From assembly GCA_963750045.1 (NCBI GenBank), contig CAVVPD010000005.1:1-64000 (forward strand): 64,000 bases of DNA. Reading direction: 5' to 3'. Within the stretch, counting starts at the first letter, position 1, and the number at the start of each line of letters is the position of its first letter. Below the pieces are notes generated by a model, which saw only the letters and a program-made list of their open reading frames with translations, was not told the origin of the DNA and made no database searches. This document shows positions 23,012 through 32,793 of this stretch, in pieces. The translations under genes and the position numbers were made by a program. Source of the DNA: DASUAS01 sp963750045 (GTDB taxonomy: Bacteria > Actinomycetota > Acidimicrobiia > IMCC26256 > DASPTH01).

Positions 23012-24295
23012 TCAGGTGAGCGGGCAACCGTCGCTCGTGAGCGTTGCGGGCGCCATCGGGTCGGCCGCCGGCTCCCACAGCCCGGTGCGCACCCAGTCGG
23101 GCCGACCCGACGACGTGCCCGACGATCCGCTCGCGCAGATCGACCAGAACGCGTAGGGCGCCGTGGTGCGGTCTCCGGCGGCGTCCAGCTCGATCGTGCC
23201 GGTCACACCCGGGTAGCCGTCGGCCGCGGCGGTGAAGGCCGACCGCAGTGCCACGTCGTCGGGGTTCTTCCCCGCGGCGACCAGCGCCTTGGCCGACACG
23301 TTCAGCGCGTCGTAGGCAGCGAGGGTGAACGCGTCGGCGGGCGACTTCGCCTTCTTGCTGATGCGCTTGATCAGCCCGGCGTCCTTGGTTGCGCGATCCG
23401 TCGGGAGCGCGACGAGCGGGCTCGGGTAGCCGTGCACCGACACCGCGAAGGCGGCTCCGTGCTCGTTGTCGATGAGCGCAGCGGCCTGGGCGGAGCCGTC
23501 GCCGCCGTACCAGCGCACGCTTGCCAGCGCCGGGATCGCCTTCGCAGCGGCCAGCACCTCGGCGGTCTCCTCGAAGCCGGCGAGGTACACCGCGACGTGA
23601 TCCGCGCCGGCGGCGGTCACCGCGTCGTTCACCTGGGTGGTGACGGCGGTGAGGGCCGTCGTGAAGTCGGTGGTGTCGGGCTCGTAGCGGTAGCCCTCGC
23701 TGACGGTCGCGCCCTGCGTCGGCCCGGTCGCGCGGACGGTGTCGGCGAGTCCCTGGTTCCCGGCGTCGTTCCGCCACATCGGCACGACGGCGGTGGCGCC
23801 GTCCTTCACCATCAGGTCGGTGATCGCCTTGCCCTCGACGTGGTCGGTGGGGACGAAGCGGAAGACGTTGTCGTCGGGGATGGCGAGCGACGACGCGGTG
23901 CTTCCCTGGGAAACGACGAGCACGCCGAGGGAAGCGGCGAGGTCTTTGACCGCCGCGACCTCCGAACTGGATTGCGGCCCGATCACGACGTGCGCGCCCC
24001 CCTTGGCGAGCTTCGCGAGCCCGGTGACGGCCCGGTCGGGTTCGAGGTTGGTGTTGTAGACGTCGAGCACGAGCTTGGTGTTGCCGCGCTCCGTCGCGGG
24101 TTGCGCGTTCCACCTCGTGACCGCGACCTGCAACGCGACCTTCGAGGTGTTTCCCAGCGTGGAGCCTCCACCGGTCAGCGACAGCAGCGCGCCCACGTGG
24201 ACGGTCGTCGCGGTCGAGTCGGCGGCCACGGCAGGAGGTGCGGCGACGGCCGCGAGCGTCAACGCGGCGATGGTCGCGCCAATCAACGTGCGCAT
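23012..24295 (-). CDS. ABC-type branched-chain amino acid (LivK-like) substrate-binding protein
   Basis: This is a 427-residue exported protein with signal peptide MRTLIGATIAALTLAAVAAP and probable cleavage after AVAA. The type I periplasmic-binding fold is recognisable: VHVGALLSLTGGGSTLGN, HVVIGPQSSSEVAAVKDLA, NVFRFVPTDHVEGKAI and VAVYLAGFEETAEVL. Cysteines near the C-terminus (WSICASG and DGCPLT) may form a disulfide. No permease or ATPase gene is adjacent. It is an orphan, possibly serving the Liv system at 51.8-58.6 kb or acting as a ligand sensor. Confidence 0.88.
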   Translation of the reverse strand: MRTLIGATIAALTLAAVAAPPAVAADSTATTVHVGALLSLTGGGSTLGNTSKVALQVAVTRWNAQPATERGNTKLVLDVYNTNLEPDRAVTGLAKLAKGGAHVVIGPQSSSEVAAVKDLAASLGVLVVSQGSTASSLAIPDDNVFRFVPTDHVEGKAITDLMVKDGATAVVPMWRNDAGNQGLADTVRATGPTQGATVSEGYRYEPDTTDFTTALTAVTTQVNDAVTAAGADHVAVYLAGFEETAEVLAAAKAIPALASVRWYGGDGSAQAAALIDNEHGAAFAVSVHGYPSPLVALPTDRATKDAGLIKRISKKAKSPADAFTLAAYDALNVSAKALVAAGKNPDDVALRSAFTAAADGYPGVTGTIELDAAGDRTTAPYAFWSICASGSSGTSSGRPDWVRTGLWEPAADPMAPATLTSDGCPLT

Positions 24296-24392
24296 GTCGA
24301 AATCCCTTTGCCGGCTGCCGGAATGGGGGAGTATCGCACGTGATCGGTACACAGAAGTGCCGGCCCCGACGCGTGCTGACCGGAGACACACC

Positions 24393-25607
24393 ATGCAGCT
24401 CGACAACGAGGCGATCGCGTCGACGCCGGTACAGCCCGTGGGTTGGCTCGAGCTTTTCTACGACCTCGTGTTCGTGGCTGCCGTCGTCACGTTCAGCGAC
24501 GCCATCAGCCGCACGCCCGACGTCGGCCAGACCGCCGCCGTCGACACCGCATTCGCAGCGATGTGGCTGATCTGGGTCGCCACCACCATCCACGCCAACC
24601 GCTACCGCGACGACGGCGCGTTCCACCGGGGTCTGGTGCTCGTGCAGATGCTGTTGCTCACGATCAACGCGCTCGCGGTGGGCGACGGGTTCGATGCGCA
24701 CCCGGCGGTGATCTCGGTCACGTACGCTCTGCTCGCGCTCGATGTCTCGGCGATGTACGCGCGGCGGGTCCGAACCGGTGGTGACGAGGGCCGCCTGGCG
24801 CGGGCGCGCCGGAACCAGTACAGCGCAGCCGCGCTCCCGGTGATGGTCGCCGCGGTCGTCCCCGAACCGGCCCGCATCGTGCTCTGGGCGGTCGGGTTCG
24901 TGCTCCTCGCCTGGCCGACCCTGGGTTGCCGGGCGGGGCGCCTCGGTGCGCTCCCGCCCTTCGACGAGCACCACCTGGTCGAACGGCTGGGGCTCCTCAC
25001 CATCATCGTCTGCGGCGAGTCGTTCGTGAAGGTGTCGCTGCTCGCAGCCGACGGTCGCCTCGACGGCATCGACATCAGCGTGCTCGTGACCATGTTCGGA
25101 TTCGTGTTCGGCGTCTGGTGGGCCTACTTCGACGACGTGCCTTGGGCCGGGCTACGGACCGATGCAGCACACACCGCCGGATGGCTCGTGGGCCACCTGA
25201 TCGTGCAGCTCTCCCTCGTAGGGAGCGCGGTCGGGTTCTCCAAGCTGTTGAGCTACCGGCTGAGCACGCCACTCGGCGGCGACAGGTCGCTGCTCGTCAC
25301 GCTGCCGCTCGTCGGAGTGCTGCTCGGGCTCACGCTCATCGGGGTGTGCACCCGTCGGGTCCCCCAACGCGGCCTCGTGCTCCTGCGCCTCGGGGTCGCG
25401 GCCGTCGTCGGTGCCATGGCCGTCGTGACCTGGAGGGTCGCGTGGATCAACGCCGACAGCGGCGGGATCCTCGCCGGCGTCGCGCTCGGATATTCGGCAC
25501 TGGCGACGTTGGTGCTCCGGCGCACGACGGTGGAGGCGGGTCCCCCAGGCCCGGACCCGGGCCCTTCGCCCGGGCCGCGCCGCGTGCGGTACAAAGGGGA
25601 GGAGTAA
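24393..25607 (+). CDS. low temperature requirement protein A (LtrA) family membrane protein
   Basis: The 404-residue protein has about ten or more hydrophobic segments and LtrA hallmarks: ELFYDLVFVAAVVTFSDAI at the start and HHLVERLGLLTIIVCGESFV near residue 200, followed by FGVWWAYFDD. It ends in a short Pro-rich cytoplasmic tail. LtrA was first linked to growth of Listeria at low temperature; its transport or sensing role is unknown. It is divergent from the binding-protein gene with 97 bp between starts and is followed 24 bp later by an amidohydrolase. Confidence 0.9.
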   Translation: MQLDNEAIASTPVQPVGWLELFYDLVFVAAVVTFSDAISRTPDVGQTAAVDTAFAAMWLIWVATTIHANRYRDDGAFHRGLVLVQMLLLTINALAVGDGFDAHPAVISVTYALLALDVSAMYARRVRTGGDEGRLARARRNQYSAAALPVMVAAVVPEPARIVLWAVGFVLLAWPTLGCRAGRLGALPPFDEHHLVERLGLLTIIVCGESFVKVSLLAADGRLDGIDISVLVTMFGFVFGVWWAYFDDVPWAGLRTDAAHTAGWLVGHLIVQLSLVGSAVGFSKLLSYRLSTPLGGDRSLLVTLPLVGVLLGLTLIGVCTRRVPQRGLVLLRLGVAAVVGAMAVVTWRVAWINADSGGILAGVALGYSALATLVLRRTTVEAGPPGPDPGPSPGPRRVRYKGEE

Positions 25608-25631
25608 CCGGCGAGCTCCGGGAGCATCACC

Positions 25632-26855
25632 ATGGCCATGGCGACCACCGATCACTACACGATCATCTCGGCCGACACCCACGCGGGTGCCAACCACGAG
25701 ACCTACCGGGAGTTCCTCGACCCGAAGTACGTGGCCGACTTCGACGCGTGGCGTGAGAAGTACAAGAACCCCTGGAAGGACCTGCGCGACACCAGCCTGC
25801 GGGTGCGCAACTGGGACGACGAGCGGCGCAACGCGGATCAGGAAGCCGACGGCGTCGTCGGTGAGGTGATCTTCCCGAACACCGTGCCCCCCTTCTTCCC
25901 CAGCTTCGTGTTGTTCGCCCCCCCGCCGAAGCCCGAGGACTACGAGCACCGGCATGCCGGCATCCAGGCGCACAACCGCTGGATGGAGGACTTCTGCTCG
26001 CGTGAACCCGAGCGGCGAGCGGGCATCGGCCAGATCTTCCTCAACGACGTCGACGATGCCATCGAGGACGCGAAGTGGATCAAGGAGCACGGCCTGCGCG
26101 GCGGGGTGCTCCTCCCCAACATCGCCCCCGACGTCAAGTGGGTGAAGCCGCTCTACCATCCCGACTACGACCCGCTGTGGGAGGTGCTCCAGGACCTCGA
26201 GATCCCCGTCAACGCCCATGGCGGGACCGGCTCCCCCGACTACGGCCGGTTCGCGTCGGTGCCGATGATCATGATCAGCGAGGTGCCGTTCTACTCCCAG
26301 CGGCCGTTCGTGCACATGACGCTGTCCGGTGTGTTCGAGCGCTTCCCGCGCATGAAGTTCGTGATGACGGAGATGGGTGCGGCGTGGATCCCGCCGCTGC
26401 TCACCCAGCTCGACGCGATCATCGCGAACGTGCGCAAGGGCGAGATCGGCGAGCTGAAGTACACGGCGGAGAACGCGCTCGCACGTTCGGCAACCGAGTA
26501 CTTCAACCAGAGCTGCTGGGTCGCGGCCAGCCAACCGGGCCCCGCCGACGCCAAGGCCCGCAGCATCATGGGCCCCGACCGCTTCATGTGGGGGAGTGAC
26601 TACCCCCATGACGAAGGCACCGGTCCCTTCACCCGCGAGCACCTGCGCCAGGTGTTCCACGAGACCGAGCCCACCGAGCTCAGGCGCATCCTCTCGGAGA
26701 ACGCGGCCGCGCTCTACGACTTCGACCTCGACGCGCTCGCTCCGCTCGCCCAGCGGATCGGCCCGACGGTCGGCGAGATCGCGCAGCCGTTGGCGGAGCT
26801 CCCCGAGAACCCGAACAGCGCCTTGCTCAAGGGCCGTGGGCAGCGGATCGCCTGA
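25632..26855 (+). CDS. amidohydrolase family 2 protein
   Basis: This 407-residue amidohydrolase_2 member has N-terminal IISADTHAGANH (metal-site D and H), VNAHGGTGSPDYG (central His), VMTEMGAAWIPPLL and FMWGSDYPHDEG (C-terminal Asp). A long insertion after residue 30 contains FDAWREKYKNPWKDL. It is a distant paralogue of the amidohydrolase at 11469 and belongs to a group often found near aromatic or terpenoid degradation genes, where metal-dependent decarboxylation or hydrolysis is expected. Start alternatives at 25632 and 25638 cannot be separated. Confidence 0.88.
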   Translation: MAMATTDHYTIISADTHAGANHETYREFLDPKYVADFDAWREKYKNPWKDLRDTSLRVRNWDDERRNADQEADGVVGEVIFPNTVPPFFPSFVLFAPPPKPEDYEHRHAGIQAHNRWMEDFCSREPERRAGIGQIFLNDVDDAIEDAKWIKEHGLRGGVLLPNIAPDVKWVKPLYHPDYDPLWEVLQDLEIPVNAHGGTGSPDYGRFASVPMIMISEVPFYSQRPFVHMTLSGVFERFPRMKFVMTEMGAAWIPPLLTQLDAIIANVRKGEIGELKYTAENALARSATEYFNQSCWVAASQPGPADAKARSIMGPDRFMWGSDYPHDEGTGPFTREHLRQVFHETEPTELRRILSENAAALYDFDLDALAPLAQRIGPTVGEIAQPLAELPENPNSALLKGRGQRIA

Positions 26856-26903
26856 CCTCCAGGCATCGGCGCGCTCATCGACGGTCTGGGGGAGCATCGC
26901 CGC

Positions 26904-29170
26904 TCACTGCACCGCGATGGCGACCTCCACCTCGTCGTCATCGGCATGCGGGACTCCGTCGAGTGTGACGACGACCGTGTCGATGGTCCCGCTGAAGGGC
27001 CGTCCGGCCATCGGGTCGTCCGACACCGGGTAGGCATCGGCCCGCCCGATGCTCAGGCCCGCGCCGGTCATCGAGATCCGTGTGGCATGCGTGAAGGCGA
27101 CTTCCCCCCGGGCGACTTCGTCGCCGTCGACCACGAGCACGGCCTCGCCCTGCAGCTGGGCGGTCTTCGTGTAGCGGAGCTCCAGGACGTGGCGTCCGGC
27201 CGCGAGCGCCGCCGGGCCGCGCACGGTGGTGCGGCGTGCGGTCGCGACGTTCAGGTGCCAGGTGACGTGGTGGCCGTCCGTGTACAGCACCCAACCGCTG
27301 AGCCCCGATCCCTGGCTCGCCACGACGCCCTGGGCGTCCCCGTCACCGACGTCGACGGTGGCCGTGACCGTGTGCGTACGGTTGCGCACGTCCGGCGCGC
27401 TCACCTCGGGGAGCATCCCGGGGCTCGGGCGCAACACGGTGACCGAGTGCTCGGGGGTGGCGCGTGGCCGAGCCAGGGTGAACTCGCTGAAGGGCCGGTT
27501 GTCGATCGGCAACACGTGATGGGCCTCGGCCTGGCGCCACCACTCGTCGACCATCTCGGTGAGCAGCTCCGGGTTCGAGGCGGCGAGGTCATGACACTCG
27601 CTGGGGTCGGCCCGGACGTCGTAGAGCTCCCAGTGGTCGTCGCCGAGCGGTGGCTCATCGGCTTGGATGGGGTGGTAGGTCACCGCCTTGTACCCGTCGC
27701 GGTAGAGCGCCCGGCATCCCAGCATCTCGAAGTACTGCACCCGGCGGACCTCGTCGTGGCCCGCATCCTCGATGACGGGCAGGAGCGACACCCCCTCGAT
27801 CGGCGACTGGGGTACCCCGCCGATCGTCGCCGGCTGGTCGATGCCGCACGCGTCGAGCACGGTGGGAACCAGGTCGATGGCATGGCAGTACTGGTGGCGC
27901 AGGGTGCCCGGGTCCGACACCCGAGCCGGCCAGTGGAGGATGAACGGATCGGCCACACCGCCCTCGTGGACCTCGCGCTTCCACCGGCGGAAGGGCGTGT
28001 TGCCGGCCACCGTCCATCCCCACGGGTAGTTGTTGTGGATCGCCGGCCCGCCGATCTCGTCGATGCGCTCGAGCGCGTCGGCGAGCGTCGTGCCGAGCCC
28101 GTTCCAGGTGCGGAGGTCGTTGAGCGATCCACCGACACCGCCTTCGGAGCTGGCGCCGTTGTCGGAGAGCACCATGACGATCGTGTTGTCGAGGTCGCCC
28201 GTGCCGCGAGGAACTCGACCAACCGCCCCACGTGGGCGTCGGTGTGGGTCAACATGGCGGCGAACGCCTCCATGAATCGTGCGTGGACCCGTTGTTCGTC
28301 GGGAGAGAGCTCGGCCCAGGCCGGCACCCAGTCGGGCCGCGGTGACAGCTCGGTGCCGGCGGGGATCACGCCGAGCTCCCGTTGGCGGGCCACGCACCGG
28401 TCGCGCCAGACGTCCCACCCCTCGTCGAAACGGCCGCAGTACCGGTCGAGGTACTCCTGGGGCGCCTGGTGCGGTGAGTGGCATGCGCCGGGGGTCAGGT
28501 AGAGGAAGAACGGCTTCTCGGGATCCGCGTTGCGCAGATCGGTGAGGTACTCGATCCCGTGGTCGACGAGATCTGCGGTGAGGTGATAGCCGTCGGCGTG
28601 ACCGCCCGGCGGCCTGACCTGGTGGTTGTCGTGCACCAGGTTCGGCGCGAACTGGTGGCTCTCGCCGTCGAAGAAGCCGTAGTACCGCTCGAAGCCGCGG
28701 CCGAGGGGCCAGCTCGTGCGCTCGGCGCCCAGATGCTGGAGGTCACGGGGGGTGAGGTGCCACTTCCCGACCGCGTACGCCGCCCACCCGGCCGGGGTGA
28801 GCATGGCGGGCAGGAACCCGTGGCGGGGGGAGATGGTGGCGTCGTAGCCGGGGAACCCCAACGACAGGTCGATGATCCGACCCATCCCGACGCTGTGGTG
28901 GTTGCGCCCCGTGAGCACGCACGCCCGCGTCGGTGAGCACAGCCCGGTGGTGTGGAAGTTGGTGAAGGTGACGCCTCCGGCGGCCAGCCGGTCGAACGCG
29001 GGGGTCTCGATGTCCGAGCCGTACGGGCCGATCTGAGCGAAGCCGACGTCGTCGAGGAGCACGACGACGACGTTGGGCGCCCCCTGCGGCGCCCGGCGGG
29101 GCTCGGGCCACCACGGTCTCGATTCGTGGTGCCAACGACCGATGTGACCGGCGAATTCTTCTGGCTCCAT
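26904..29170 (-). CDS. arylsulfatase family protein (Cys-type, FGly), one frameshift
   Basis: From ATG 29170 the protein reads NVVVVLLDDVGFAQIGPYGS (metal Asp pair) and GLCSPTRACVLTGRNHHSVG. CSPTR is the motif whose Cys becomes formylglycine in type I sulfatases. KWHLTP and, after a one-base shift near 28200, IVMVLSDNGASSEGG complete the active site. A C-terminal region (about 140 residues) with SGWVLYTDGHHVTWHLN and RISMTGAGLSIGR looks like a concanavalin-type beta sandwich. Total length is about 755 residues. It is followed on the same strand, upstream, by a LysR gene and beyond it TauE/SafE and CysQ, a sulfur context. Confidence 0.88.
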
Positions 29171-29232
29171 CAGCCACTCCCCTCTGCGGTGCTGGCGGCA
29201 CGGTACCGCCCGCCCGGCCCGGCCGCAGCTGC

Positions 29233-30105
29233 TCAGGTGACGGTGAGCGCGAGGGCCAGGAACGCGGTGGCCGCGGGTGAGAGCGGCCCGGCGCGGTGGA
29301 AGAGGAAGATCGGTCGCGAGAGGCGCGGTCGCAGCGGGACGACCGTCGCGCCGAGCGCCGCCGCCTGGTCCGCGAGCGCACGCGGGTAGAGGGTCGCGCC
29401 GGCGCCGGCGAGCACCAGGGGCAGGATCGCTTCCCGTTGCGCAGCCTCCACCGCGATCTGCGGGGTCATCCCGGCAGCGTCGAAGGCTTCCTCGAGCTGA
29501 CCGCGGGTCGCGGTGCCGACCGGCCCCGCGACGAGGGGGATGCGCGCCAGCGCGGCGATCGACAACGAGCTCGTGGGCGTCGGCGTGCCGGGCGGGAGGA
29601 CGGCCAGGAGGTCCTGGGTACCGAGCTCCCGGCTCACGAACCGCGGTGACGGTTCGGTGCGGACGGTCACGCCCAGCTCGCAGGACCCGGTCGCGACGAG
29701 GTCTTCGAGCGCGTCGGCGTCGACCGGATCGGCGAGGGCGACGGTCACCCCCGGGTGTGCGTGCCGGAACGCACCGACCATCGGTGTCACCGGGTCGATC
29801 GCGAGGGTCGGGAGCGCGCCGACGTCGAGGCGTCCGGCGTCGAGCCCGGCGACCGCGGCGACCGCCGCGCGGCCGGTGTCGACGTCGCGCAGCGTCTGGC
29901 GGGCCGGACCGACGAGCGCGTCGCCGGCAGCGGTGAGCACCACCCGGCGCCCGACACGGTGGAACAGCGGCGTGCCGAGCTCTCCCTCGAGCTCGCGCAT
30001 GGCCTGCGAGACCGACGGTTGCGCCACGTGCTCGGCTTCGGCGGCGCGGGTCATCCCTCCATGGTCCGCCACGGCCAGAAACAGGCGGAGCTTGCGGAGA
30101 TCCAT
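29233..30105 (-). CDS. LysR family transcriptional regulator
   Basis: This 290-residue LysR protein has an N-terminal winged HTH, DLRKLRLFLAVADHGGMTRA then AQPSVSQAMRELEGELGTPL, and a periplasmic-binding-like effector domain. ATG 30105 (MDLRKL) is chosen over a TTG at 30111. It lies divergent from the TauE/SafE gene and 62 bp upstream of the sulfatase on the same strand, so it is the obvious candidate regulator of this sulfur cluster, much as CysB or CbL act elsewhere. The analogy is inference. Confidence 0.92.
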   Translation of the reverse strand: MDLRKLRLFLAVADHGGMTRAAEAEHVAQPSVSQAMRELEGELGTPLFHRVGRRVVLTAAGDALVGPARQTLRDVDTGRAAVAAVAGLDAGRLDVGALPTLAIDPVTPMVGAFRHAHPGVTVALADPVDADALEDLVATGSCELGVTVRTEPSPRFVSRELGTQDLLAVLPPGTPTPTSSLSIAALARIPLVAGPVGTATRGQLEEAFDAAGMTPQIAVEAAQREAILPLVLAGAGATLYPRALADQAAALGATVVPLRPRLSRPIFLFHRAGPLSPAATAFLALALTVT

Positions 30106-30176
30106 AGGCAAAGCATATGGAAATAAGCAGAACTAAGTCTTGGACGTATGTAAGTGTCGGGGCGGACGATGGTGAG
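30106..30176. promoter_or_regulatory. A/T-richer divergent LysR / TauE-SafE promoter region
   Basis: The 71 bases between LysR (ATG 30105, minus) and the TauE/SafE GTG at 30177 are the most A/T-rich stretch I noticed in the window (CATATGGAAATAAGCAG, CTAAGTCTTGGACGTATG). A TTGGAC at 30140-30145 could be a -35 element for the plus gene. Divergent LysR promoters usually carry the regulator's binding site, but I cannot fix a T-N11-A operator by eye. Confidence 0.4.
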
Positions 30177-30920
30177 GTGGATCTCCTGCTCATCGCGGCC
30201 ATCGGTGCCCTCGTCGGGTTCCTCGGCGGGCTGTTCGGCAAGGGCGGCTCGGCGATCGCGACGCCGCTGCTCAGCGTGGCGGGCGTGGCGCCCATCGCCG
30301 CGGTCGCCTCACCGCTGCCGTCGACGATCCCCGGCACGCTGGTCGCGGCCTACGCGTACTGGGAAGAGCGCCTGGTCGACTGGCGCATCGTGCGCTGGTC
30401 GATCCCGGTCGGTGTGCCGGCGACCATCGCCGGCGCCTACGCCACGCGCTGGATCGGCGGGACGCCGCTCGTGATCGCGACCGAGATCGTCGTCGCCACG
30501 CTGGGGGCGCGGTTCCTCCTGCACCCATCGGATCCCCATGAGCTCGCGGCGTCGCCGCCCGCACCACGGACCCGCATGGTGCTCGTCGCGCTCACCGTCG
30601 GGCTGGTGTCGGGGCTGCTCGCCAACGGTGGCGGGTTCCTGCTGGCGCCGCTCTACGTGGTGGTGCTCCGGGTCCCGATCAAAGCCGCCTTCGCGTCGTC
30701 GCTCGTCGTCGCCGCGGCCCTGGCGGTACCGGGCACGATCGTGCACGCGCTGCTCGGGCACATCGACTGGGGTGTCGTCGCCGTGTTCGGCGTGACCGCG
30801 ATCCCGCTCTCCTACGTGGGGGGGCGGGTCGCGGTGCGCACGCACAGCGCCCGACTGGAGCGCATCTACGGCGCCGGGCTGTTGGTGATCGGCCTCGGCA
30901 CGCTGGCCGTCACCCGCTGA
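30177..30920 (+). CDS. TauE/SafE family sulfite/organosulfonate exporter
   Basis: The protein of about 248 residues has eight or so hydrophobic segments and two TauE/SafE half-repeats. The first has LVGFLGGLFGKGGSAIATPL followed by VASPLPSTIPGTLV. The second has GLVSGLLANGGGFLLAPLYV followed by AFASSLVVAAALAVPGTIVH. GTG 30177 is preferred because the first twenty codons from ATG 30117 lie in the divergent promoter and are hydrophilic. Family members export sulfite or sulfonate breakdown products, fitting the adjacent sulfatase and CysQ. The gene ends 4 bp from the convergent CysQ gene. Confidence 0.88.
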   Translation: MDLLLIAAIGALVGFLGGLFGKGGSAIATPLLSVAGVAPIAAVASPLPSTIPGTLVAAYAYWEERLVDWRIVRWSIPVGVPATIAGAYATRWIGGTPLVIATEIVVATLGARFLLHPSDPHELAASPPAPRTRMVLVALTVGLVSGLLANGGGFLLAPLYVVVLRVPIKAAFASSLVVAAALAVPGTIVHALLGHIDWGVVAVFGVTAIPLSYVGGRVAVRTHSARLERIYGAGLLVIGLGTLAVTR

Positions 30921-30924
30921 CCGG

Positions 30925-31680
30925 TCATGCCGAGCGTGTCACGGCGAGCACGGCGTCGCGTAGCTCCGGTCGGCAGATGAGGAGGTCGGGCAACCACGGC
31001 TCCGGCCGGTTGTAGCGGAGCGGGGCGCCGTCGAGGCGCGACACGTGCAACCCGGCCGCGGCGGCGACGCCCACGGGCGCCGCCGAGTCCCATTCGTACT
31101 GGCCGCCACTGTGCGCGTACACGTCGGCGTCTCCCAGCACGACCGCCATGGCCTTGGCGCCCGCCGATCCGAGAGGCACGAGCTCGCCGTCGAGCCGTTC
31201 GGCCAGGGTCTCGGCGATCGCGGGAGGCCGGGTACGGCTCACGACGATCCGCGGCCGGCCGTCGTGTCGGGGCGCCGGTGCCGGAGCGGGCGACGCATGG
31301 AGCGTCAGGCCGCGCGCGGGGAGCGCGACCGCGGCGGCGGCGACCACGCCGCCCTCCGCCAGCGCAACGTGGACCGCCCAGTCGGCGCGGCCGGCTTCGC
31401 CGAACTCGCGCGTGCCGTCGAGGGGATCCACGATCCAGACGCGTTCTGCCGCGAGGCGCACGGGATCGTCGGCCCCCTCTTCGGAGAGCACCGCGTCACC
31501 GGGATGCGCGGCGGTCAACGCGGCCACGATGAACTCGTGTGACGACCGGTCACCCTCGGCGCGCAGGTCCTCGGGGTCGGCCGCGGCGGCGAGCATCGAC
31601 GCCCGCAACGCGACGAGGAGTTGCCCGGCCTCGGTCGCGATCGCGCCGGCGTCGTGATGGTCGGAGGGGGTGGCCGTCAT
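30925..31680 (-). CDS. cysQ: 3'(2'),5'-bisphosphate nucleotidase CysQ (inositol monophosphatase fold)
   Basis: This 251-residue IMPase-fold phosphatase has the lithium-sensitive metal motifs: AVLSEEGADDP, WIVDPLDGTREF and EWDSAAPVGVAAAAGLHV. The DPLDGT followed by EF, and the short length, match CysQ-type enzymes that hydrolyse PAP formed during sulfate assimilation (or PAPS). The start at 31680 reads MTATPSDHHDAGAIATEAG. It is convergent with TauE/SafE and close to a sulfatase, supporting a sulfur role over a myo-inositol role. Confidence 0.88.
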   Translation of the reverse strand: MTATPSDHHDAGAIATEAGQLLVALRASMLAAAADPEDLRAEGDRSSHEFIVAALTAAHPGDAVLSEEGADDPVRLAAERVWIVDPLDGTREFGEAGRADWAVHVALAEGGVVAAAAVALPARGLTLHASPAPAPAPRHDGRPRIVVSRTRPPAIAETLAERLDGELVPLGSAGAKAMAVVLGDADVYAHSGGQYEWDSAAPVGVAAAAGLHVSRLDGAPLRYNRPEPWLPDLLICRPELRDAVLAVTRSA

Positions 31681-31745
31681 GGGCGCGGACGCTAGCCGCA
31701 GTCCGCGATGCGGCCCGCCCCGGACCCGCCGACGACAATGGCGCG

Positions 31746-32145
31746 GTGACCGATGCCGACGACCGCACGCTCCGCCCCTGGATCGCGGCGGGCGCCGACC
31801 TGGCCGTGGTGGTCGTCTTCGTCCTGATCGGTCGCCGGAGCCACCACGAGGACGCGGGGTTCGTCGGCTTCCTGCGAGTGTGGTGGCCGTTCGCGGTCGG
31901 TCTGGGAGTCGCGTGGTCGGCGACCGGGCTCCTGCGCGCGCCCCTCGCGTGGGTCGCGCGTCACCGTCGCGTGGCTGGTGACCGTCGGCGTCGGGATGGC
32001 GTTGCGGGTCGCTGTGGAGGGTCACGATCTCAGCGTCGCGTTCACGATCGTGACGCTGCTGTTCGTCGGCGCCGGGATGTTCGGCTGGCGCGGCGGGCTG
32101 CGCCTGGTGCGGTCCCGGCGGCGCACTGAGACGTCGGGCGTGTAG
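31746..32145 (+). CDS. DUF3054 family membrane protein, one frameshift
   Basis: From GTG 31746 the frame encodes AGADLAVVVVFVLIGRRSHH then FVGFLRVWWPFAVGLGVAW. After a shift at about 31945-31962 another frame continues VTVAWLVTVGVGMALRVAVE and FTIVTLLFVGAGMFGWRGG to TAG 32143. The combined protein has about 132 residues and four transmembrane helices, the DUF3054 pattern. Its role is unknown. It stands alone, divergent from cysQ by 65 bp. Confidence 0.75.
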
Positions 32146-32186
32146 CGGTCGAAACCCTCGGGATCGGTCGGGGGTGTACTCGGTGC

Positions 32187-32792
32187 TCAGGCCGATCGGG
32201 AGCTCACGGGCGTGCGCGGCTCCGGCCGGCGGACCCGGCCCGCCGGGGCGACGGCCCGGGGCTCGCCGGGATCGCTGCGCCACAGGTACATCGCCACCGA
32301 CGCGAAGGTGACCGCCACCCCCAGGAGCACGGCTGCGCTCGACGCCATCACGGCCTTGGCGTCGGTGCCGGCGGTGAGCATGTGCACCGTCGTCGTGGCG
32401 AAGAGGAGGTAGCTCAGCAGGTGCACCGCGTGCCACGCCCGGTTCGAGAGCCGGTGGCGGAGCAACGAGGTGATCTCGATCGCCGCGAGGAGGTACATGC
32501 CCACGATGCCCCATGCCACCGCGAGCGGGTGCCACGAGCCGGTGAACGGCACCAGCACGTCGACCAGGCTGAAGTTCGTGTAGCTGTCGAGCAGGATCGC
32601 ACCGACGTGCACTCCGACGAAGGCGACGGCCAGCGCACCGAGGTAGCGGTGCAGGCTCAGGAGCCACGCCGGTCCGGGTCTGCGCCCGAGCACCTTGGTG
32701 GCGAGCAGCAGGCCCCACACGATCGTGAGGAGGATCAGGGCCCACGCCACGATGCCGCTGGCCCGGGCGACGTACCAGGGGATGTTCGTCAT
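32187..32792 (-). CDS. ferric-reductase-like transmembrane (haem-binding) protein
   Basis: The 201-residue protein has about five to six transmembrane helices and paired His residues typical of cytochrome b-type ferric reductase-like domains. These occur in LSLHRYLGALAVAFVGVHVG and in RAWHAVHLLSYLLFATTTVH. The N-terminus (WYVARASGIVAWALILLTIV) and the basic C-terminal tail are usual for the group. It starts 1 bp after the stop of the Ser/Thr-rich protein gene, so they are coupled. An electron-transfer role with an extracytoplasmic partner is likely. Confidence 0.85.
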   Translation of the reverse strand: MTNIPWYVARASGIVAWALILLTIVWGLLLATKVLGRRPGPAWLLSLHRYLGALAVAFVGVHVGAILLDSYTNFSLVDVLVPFTGSWHPLAVAWGIVGMYLLAAIEITSLLRHRLSNRAWHAVHLLSYLLFATTTVHMLTAGTDAKAVMASSAAVLLGVAVTFASVAMYLWRSDPGEPRAVAPAGRVRRPEPRTPVSSRSA

Positions 32793-32793
32793 C

